From positions 1 through 26,456 of the forward strand of contig JACQYJ010000141.1 in NCBI GenBank assembly GCA_016208525.1: a stretch of DNA of 26,456 nucleotides, in the 5' to 3' direction. Both the position numbers and the translations under genes were made by a program. The notes beneath the pieces are model-generated. The model saw only the letters and a list, made by a program, of their open reading frames with translations. It was not told the DNA's origin and did no database searches. Shown here one piece after another: positions 21,766 to 26,456 of the stretch. The stretch comes from Deltaproteobacteria bacterium (lineage in GTDB: Bacteria > Desulfobacterota > JAENJC01). Position 1 is the first letter of the stretch. Every line of letters starts with the position of its first letter.

Positions 21766-21794
21766 TTTATATCAGTTGAGACCAAACTTGTCAA
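21766..21794 (-). promoter_or_regulatory. Promoter of tRNA-Val and the thrS operon
   Basis: On the minus strand: TTGACA (21789-21794), 17-nt spacer, TATAAA (21766-21771). This puts the start about 10 nt upstream of the tRNA 5' end. It is the best promoter in the leftward cluster and may drive tRNA-Val, thrS, infC, rpmI, rplT, pheS and pheT. Confidence 0.82.
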
Positions 21795-22079
21795 GTAAAA
21801 TATAGTACTTGCAGGATAACGTCAAAGTCGCAATCGAGACGACGTTCGTTAGAAGCGTCAATATGGATTGGCTGACCTCCAGCGCATACCGGCGCAATTC
21901 GTTGGAGGTCTGAGCCATTTTATCAGATTTCGGGCGCAACAGTGCCATGAGCCGGCAAGAGGGACTTTCAATTGCAGTGATGTCATGACATGAGGGCCTG
22001 ATTTTGTGCGGATGCGGCAACGATCCTCGTCGAAGGTGACATCCCTGACGTAATGCAGCTTGTTTTGGTTCTTTCTCAC
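21780..22079 (-). pseudogene. Decayed transposase C-terminal fragment
   Basis: On the minus strand from 22079, KLHYVRDVTFDEDRCRIRT is recognisable as the conserved C-terminal block of ISAs1-type (DDE) transposases, where the HYVRDVTFxED motif carries the last catalytic acid. Soon after (GPHVMTSL) the frame degrades and homology would have to continue in another frame. No start, terminal repeats or rest of the gene are found. It is a dead remnant overlapping the thrS promoter flank. Confidence 0.7.
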
Positions 22080-22635
22080 CTAAAAACTAAAAATTAACCG
22101 CAGAGACGCAGAGGCGCTGAGTTAAACATCTTGAAATTATTGATTCTTTTCTCTGCGCCTCGCTTAGAAGCGCTTACTTTTGGCCGTGGCTAAATCAGTT
22201 TTTTTATCCCATAAGAAGGTTCATCCAGGGAGGTTTCTACCCACTCAATATGAGAAAGCGCCCTATGACATGATCATAGCGGAACATACTTAACTTGCCG
22301 CAGTAAATATGCTATCTTATAACCATGTCCGAAGAATAAAGGTACCTAAAAACTGCAAACCACAGAGGACACAGAGATAAATTTTGAGTATAAAAACCTT
22401 TTAAAACCCTTTACTTCTCTGTGTTCTCATGCTTTAGATTTAAAAATTATTGAGCTTTTAAAAAGTCACCTTTTGAGTCATGGAGAAGAGATTTAAAACA
22501 AGGTTTTTCTTTTGGCATTAAAGGGTTTCCTCAGTGCGCTCTGTGGTTTGATTGCAGGATTTAGGTATATATTTATCTGCGTTCATCTTGTAAATGGTTT
22601 TTAAATGCATTATTTGGGTTAATGGGAGGTTCTGA
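22080..22635. other. Repeat-filled intergenic region before the response regulator
   Basis: No gene is supported here. From the left it holds a CGCAGAGACGCAGAGG / CTCTGCGCCTCGC palindromic repeat (22090-22195), about 140 nt without clear structure, the MITE-like copy 2 (22345-22565), and the leader of the sigma-54 regulator. Confidence 0.6.
22345..22565. mobile_element. MITE-like element, copy 2
   Basis: 221 nt with ends CCTAAAAACTGCAAACCACA and, inverted, CCTAAATCCTGCAATCAAAC. The interior shares TTTTTCTTTTGGCATTAAAG and TTTTAAAACCCTT blocks with copy 1 at 13055-13270. No reading frame of note. Copies of similar length with matching ends in two places support a mobilisable non-autonomous unit rather than chance CACAGAG motifs. 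Confidence 0.72.
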
Positions 22636-23976
22636 TTGGCCAAGGTTCTGATAGTTGACGATGACCTGGATATTCTGGATCTGTTGCGTCTTGTCATGAC
22701 GCGTTCAGGGCATGAGGCGCTGACCTCCATGACCGGGAAAGAGGCGCTGGGAGTTGTTGCGGAGGCTAAGCCGGATGTTGCCTTTTTGGACATGAGGCTT
22801 AAGAACAGCAGTGGACTGGACCTCTTAAGCGACATAAAGAGGCTTTATCCGGAAACGGCTGTTATAATCATGACTGGGTATCAGGATATGGGAACAGCAA
22901 TAAAGGCTATGCAGGGCGGCGCCTTTGATTATGTAACAAAGCCGCTTGACACGGCTCATCTTATTAACCTGGTTGAAAAGGTACTCGAGACCAGGAAGGC
23001 TGAATCCAGTTCGGTTCAGCAGAGCTCGTGGCAGGGTAAAAAAGAGATAATTGGAAAGAGCAAGGTCATGGAGGAGATATACAAGCTTATAGGTGTGGCC
23101 TCTCAGAACAAGACCACAGTCCTGATCCAGGGAGAGACCGGGACAGGAAAAGAGCTTATGGCAAGGGCCATACATTACTATTCACCACAGAAGGAAAAGC
23201 CTTTTATTGCAGTAAACTGCTCGGCGCTGGCGGAGACCCTCCTGGAAAGCGAGCTTTTCGGGCACGAAAAGGGCTCATTTACCGGAGCTATCCAGCGACA
23301 TAAAGGAAAGTTTGAGTTGGCCAACGGCGGCACCATCTTCCTTGATGAGATTGGGGACATCCCGCAAATCGTTCAGGCAAAGCTCTTGCGGGTTTTGCAG
23401 GAAAGGGAGTTTGAGAGGGTAGGTGGGGAGGAAGCGCTAAGGGTTGATGTGAGGGTTATAGCAGCGACCAACAGGGACATTCCAAAATTGGTGGCAGAAG
23501 GCAGGTTCAGGGAAGACCTTTTCTACCGCCTGAAGGTGATAACCATAGATATCCCGCCCCTCCGTGAACGAAGGGAGGATATACCGCTACTGGTGGATTA
23601 TTGTATCGGGAAGGCCAATTCTGAGGCGCATAAGGAGATAAAGGCAGTCGCTCCTGATGTTATGAATATATTTCTGAGATACGACTGGAAAGGGAACATA
23701 AGGGAACTGGAAAATGTGGTCTACAGGGGCGTCCTGATGGCAAGGGGAAATGTGATCCTGAAAGAACACATCCCTGAACTTGATCTCTCTCCAGTTCCAG
23801 CCAAGTCAGGAAGTGTTGACTTTATAAGGTCTCTTGACGATATTGAAAAAGAGGCGATAGAGAAGACATTACGGTTTACCAACTGGAACAAGAGCAAGGC
23901 CTGTGAGCTTTTAAAGATACCAAGACCCAGGCTTGACAGGAAGATAAAGAAATACGGCCTGAAAAGGCAGGCGTAG
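22636..23976 (+). CDS. Sigma-54-dependent response regulator, NtrC family
   Basis: A 446-residue three-domain activator. The receiver (1-120) has acidic pocket residues at 8-10, the phospho-acceptor D52 (AFLDMRL), and the lysine in TKPLD. The AAA+ domain (about 138-370) shows Walker A GETGTGKE (166-173), the sigma-54 contact loop GSFTGA (213-218), Walker B TIFLDE (233-238) and the arginine-finger region FREDLFYRL. A Fis-type helix-turn-helix ends the protein (NWNKSKACELLKIPRPRLDRKIKKYGL). The start is a TTG at 22636, 6 nt behind GGGAGGT. No histidine kinase is adjacent in the window, so its signal is unknown. Confidence 0.96.
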   Translation: MAKVLIVDDDLDILDLLRLVMTRSGHEALTSMTGKEALGVVAEAKPDVAFLDMRLKNSSGLDLLSDIKRLYPETAVIIMTGYQDMGTAIKAMQGGAFDYVTKPLDTAHLINLVEKVLETRKAESSSVQQSSWQGKKEIIGKSKVMEEIYKLIGVASQNKTTVLIQGETGTGKELMARAIHYYSPQKEKPFIAVNCSALAETLLESELFGHEKGSFTGAIQRHKGKFELANGGTIFLDEIGDIPQIVQAKLLRVLQEREFERVGGEEALRVDVRVIAATNRDIPKLVAEGRFREDLFYRLKVITIDIPPLRERREDIPLLVDYCIGKANSEAHKEIKAVAPDVMNIFLRYDWKGNIRELENVVYRGVLMARGNVILKEHIPELDLSPVPAKSGSVDFIRSLDDIEKEAIEKTLRFTNWNKSKACELLKIPRPRLDRKIKKYGLKRQA

Positions 23977-24100
23977 CTATCAATCTTTACCTTAATGTTA
24001 AACTTTCCTTTGCCAGGTAGCCGGTTATGCCACCGACGATATTGTATAGAACCTAAAAAATACATTTGAGCCACGTATGTTCACGAATTGTCAATAAGTT

Positions 24101-24146
24101 GAGCCTCTTGCAAAAGTACTATTTTGTGGACTTTTGCAAGAGGCTC
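24101..24146. repeat. 17-bp perfect inverted repeat downstream of the response regulator
   Basis: GAGCCTCTTGCAAAAGT and its exact reverse complement flank a 12-nt loop. It could fold as a strong hairpin 124 nt after the regulator stop. It has no U-run on either side, so it looks like a dispersed inverted-repeat element, though it may end transcription too. Confidence 0.85.
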
Positions 24147-24190
24147 AGTTAACAAAAAAAGGTTCTACCGGCTTTCCTGTGGGTTGTTTC

Positions 24191-24222
24191 CCCCCTTTAG
24201 CAAAGGGGGGTGAGGGGGATTT
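24191..24222. repeat. CCCCCTTT/AAAGGGGG repeat
   Basis: A palindrome (CCCCCTTTAGCAAAGGGGGG) followed by TGAGGGGGATTTG. The same type of unit is at 3269-3336, there fused into a gene end. Confidence 0.7.
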
Positions 24223-24260
24223 GAGGTCTCCGGATGACAACTACTTAGCCTCCCATCCCC

Positions 24261-26456
24261 TCACTCCCTTACCCTTATATAATCCTCTCCCCTGATATTT
24301 CTTCCATCCTTCAGCCTTCCGGTCAAAGTCACCTTTACCTTATCACCTTTGCTGAGGATGTTTTGCAGTCTTTGCCAGTCAAACTTGACCTTCAACTCAT
24401 GGGTTTCGTCGGAATCATCGTCCGAATCATGGTCCTCGTTTTCCCCAGGCTTTTTCTCGGCAGGGATGACCCCTTCCAGGAGGAGGGAGCTTATATCTAC
24501 ATCCGCTGCACTGAACCCGGCGGGAAGCTCTATCTCACATGTGACCCACTGTCCCTTGCTCTTTTTGTTGAGGGTGTCAGGGTCCAGATCGATTTCCACC
24601 GGGACCAATGCCTCGGAAGCAATAAACAGGTCTATCTCGCCGTTGATATTTCCGGTTATTAAGTCCCGCAGCCCGTCATTGTTAAAATCAACTATGAAAG
24701 GTGTTGAACTGCCGCCGGGATTTATCGGGCCTGTTATTCCTGTTAGAGACTGACCTGCTCCAAATGATGGTGAGGCATTTGTCCCCTGGTTAGGATAGAC
24801 GTAAATGCCGCCGTAGCCACTGCCGACTATGAGGTCCTTGGTCCCGTTCCCGTCCCAGTCTGTTAGTACAAAGGGCGATATGGAGCTTATGCTGGTTATG
24901 ATTGTCATGTCTGGATTTAGATTAAACGCCGGTTGGCTGTCCGTCCCCTGATTTATATAGATATTGAGGGTTCCATCACCTGAGCCTATCACAAGGTCTT
25001 TCTTATTGTCGTCATTCCAGTCTATGACAAACGGGATAGCTGAACTGCTTACTCCGGCAATTGTCGCCCCGGGTTCAAAGGATAGACTCCCTTGGCTGCT
25101 GTTCTTGTAAAGCAGTACCTCTCCATTAATCCCCCCTGCAATGATGTCTGCCCTTCCATCATTGTCCCAGTCAATTACAAAGGGTGAAATGTTCTGTCCT
25201 CCGCTGAATATCACGACAGGGTCCGCGTTAAAGAGTGGGGAATTATCAGCCCCGGTGTTTTCGTAGTAGAGGACCTGGCCGACGCTGTTCCCTACTATAA
25301 GGTCCTTTTTCCCGTCCATATTCAAGTCAACGACTACAGGCACGGAGTAGGTGCCGGCGTCAATCGGCAGTCCCTGACTCGTCACCTTGACCCCGTTGCC
25401 GTACGACACGGAAACAAACGGTTTCAGATCAGCCATTACCTGGATTTCTGCCCCCGGCATGATATCAATAAGCTGGTAGTGATCAATGTATCCAGGATAT
25501 GTAAGCCGCAGCGTGTGCTTGCCCGCCCTTATCTGGGATATATAGATCCCTGTTGTACCGTAATAGGTCCCAGAATATGCGTAGTTCCCGTCGATGTATG
25601 CCTTAGCGCCGTCAGGTTGGGAGTTTATCTTGAGCGTCCCGGTGTTAAGGGTCGCGAATACCCCTGACTCGCATGAGGCCGCTGCCTTGCCGTCCTTGGC
25701 TATGATCTTTATCTTATAGGTTGAGCCGTCGGGAAGGCTTGAAGTATCCCAGGAATATACGCCGTCATTGGCCCTGTTGGTTGACTCGTAAACCCATGTA
25801 CTTCCGGTATCATGGCTGTATGCAACGTCAATGACCAGTAAATTCCCATCCACATCCTGGGCCTGCCACGAGACCTGATAGCGACCCGATATGGTCTGCC
25901 CTGACAGGGGGGCAAGGACCTGACATGATGGGACCGTGTTGTTTAAGGTTATGGTCTTCCAGGTCGAAGCCAATACCTGCTGACCGCTGACTATGCTTTG
26001 AGTGATGGTATAGTCTCCAAGGGCCATCCCCTTCGTATCCCACAGGCTGGAGACGGAAACCACTGATGCAGGCAGCAGTTCCATGGAGGCCATATTGCTG
26101 AATACCTCGTTCCCCATCGGTCCGCTGACCGTTGTTGCGACCTGGACGGGGGCGAATGTTTTGTCGGCGCTCAGGTTGGTTGTAACACCCTCTATATGCA
26201 CAATATCCCCGGATGAATAAGCGGATTCCGCCGTATAAAGGTTATGGACAACTTCAGGGATCGTTATGGAGGTGTTGCTCCTGTTGTTAAACTCGTTGAA
26301 CTCCCTGACAATATCCCCAGAATCGACCACAGCGGAAATGGTCTGCACACCGGCCTTGCCGATGACGTTCCAGTCGAAGGCGACAGTTGCGGACGCTCCG
26401 GGGGCAAGGGCGGCAACAGGCAAGGCAGAAACCAACTCCCCCGCCTGGAAGAGGGG
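24261..26456 (-). CDS. Large secreted/surface protein with CARDB-like, PEGA and FG-GAP repeats (5' end outside)
   Basis: The frame is open at the right edge, so only the last 730 or so residues are seen. In order: a CARDB-like beta domain (LAPGASATVAFDW, ISAVVDSGDIVREFNEFNNRS), a second Ig-like domain, a segment like cell-surface Ig domains (WQAQDVDGNLLVIDVAYSHD), a PEGA domain (LKINSQPDGAKAYIDGNY), then five FG-GAP/VCBS repeats with D-x-N/D-x-D/N-G-type calcium loops (DLNMDGKKD, DWDNDGRAD, DWNDDNKKD, DWDGNGTKD, DFNNDGLRD). The end carries IDLDPDTLNKKSKGQWV and TLTGRLKDGRNI, common in such extracellular proteins. Five blades suggest an incomplete or fused propeller. Likely adhesive or structural; function not assignable. 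Confidence 0.9.
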   Translation of the reverse strand, partial: PLFQAGELVSALPVAALAPGASATVAFDWNVIGKAGVQTISAVVDSGDIVREFNEFNNRSNTSITIPEVVHNLYTAESAYSSGDIVHIEGVTTNLSADKTFAPVQVATTVSGPMGNEVFSNMASMELLPASVVSVSSLWDTKGMALGDYTITQSIVSGQQVLASTWKTITLNNTVPSCQVLAPLSGQTISGRYQVSWQAQDVDGNLLVIDVAYSHDTGSTWVYESTNRANDGVYSWDTSSLPDGSTYKIKIIAKDGKAAASCESGVFATLNTGTLKINSQPDGAKAYIDGNYAYSGTYYGTTGIYISQIRAGKHTLRLTYPGYIDHYQLIDIMPGAEIQVMADLKPFVSVSYGNGVKVTSQGLPIDAGTYSVPVVVDLNMDGKKDLIVGNSVGQVLYYENTGADNSPLFNADPVVIFSGGQNISPFVIDWDNDGRADIIAGGINGEVLLYKNSSQGSLSFEPGATIAGVSSSAIPFVIDWNDDNKKDLVIGSGDGTLNIYINQGTDSQPAFNLNPDMTIITSISSISPFVLTDWDGNGTKDLIVGSGYGGIYVYPNQGTNASPSFGAGQSLTGITGPINPGGSSTPFIVDFNNDGLRDLITGNINGEIDLFIASEALVPVEIDLDPDTLNKKSKGQWVTCEIELPAGFSAADVDISSLLLEGVIPAEKKPGENEDHDSDDDSDETHELKVKFDWQRLQNILSKGDKVKVTLTGRLKDGRNIRGEDYIRVRE

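Noticed and set aside
21674..21794. N-terminal extension of thrS to 21794
   Set aside because: It translates tRNA-Val sequence and the promoter, so it cannot be real protein.

Overview
The window is a bacterial chromosome segment of about 48% G+C by eye. It carries classic bacterial housekeeping genes: NAD-dependent DNA ligase, the thrS-infC-rpmI-rplT-pheS-pheT block, asd, nusB, trpE, hemE and hemH. It also has an NtrC-type sigma-54 activator. The intergenic spaces are full of short palindromic and tandem repeats of the kind common in Nitrospirota and former Deltaproteobacteria. That lineage guess is inference; no rRNA or decisive marker is present.

Layout. Positions 1-302 hold the 3' end of ligA on the plus strand. 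Next, on the minus strand, come a cold-shock gene with its own promoter and terminator, mtnA, and an unrecognised 170-residue gene. From about 2660 to 8341 the plus strand is accessory DNA. It starts with a rhomboid-like membrane protease and continues with toxin-antitoxin-type modules: mazEF, a Fic enzyme, vapBC (vapC broken by an in-frame amber stop), a TumA/TumE-like pair, an MNT/HEPN pair and an unknown 153-residue gene. A 37-bp direct repeat flanks mazEF. A second repeat (R2, core about 36 bp, degraded coding sequence) follows the fic, vapBC, tum and MNT/HEPN modules, so the region looks like an array of two-gene cassettes separated by related gene relics. This is the most unusual part of the window.

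From 8413 to 21748 everything is on the minus strand. Transcription starts at a near-consensus promoter and runs through tRNA-Val(GAC), thrS, infC (which appears to use an AUC start codon), rpmI, rplT, pheS and pheT. It is followed by asd, nusB, a lone M17-type N-terminal domain, trpE, hemE, a frameshifted four-helix-bundle (S23-type) gene and hemH. These supply translation components, aspartate-family and tryptophan biosynthesis, and haem synthesis. Several small repeats have entered coding sequence: hemH has a palindromic in-frame insertion and a heptanucleotide-derived N-terminus, and the nusB stop codon lies in the end of a MITE-like element.

The last part holds a decayed transposase fragment, a second copy of the 220-bp MITE-like element, a sigma-54-dependent response regulator on the plus strand, a 17-bp perfect inverted repeat, and the 3' part of a large minus-strand secreted or surface protein with CARDB-like, PEGA and five FG-GAP/VCBS repeats, which runs off the window.
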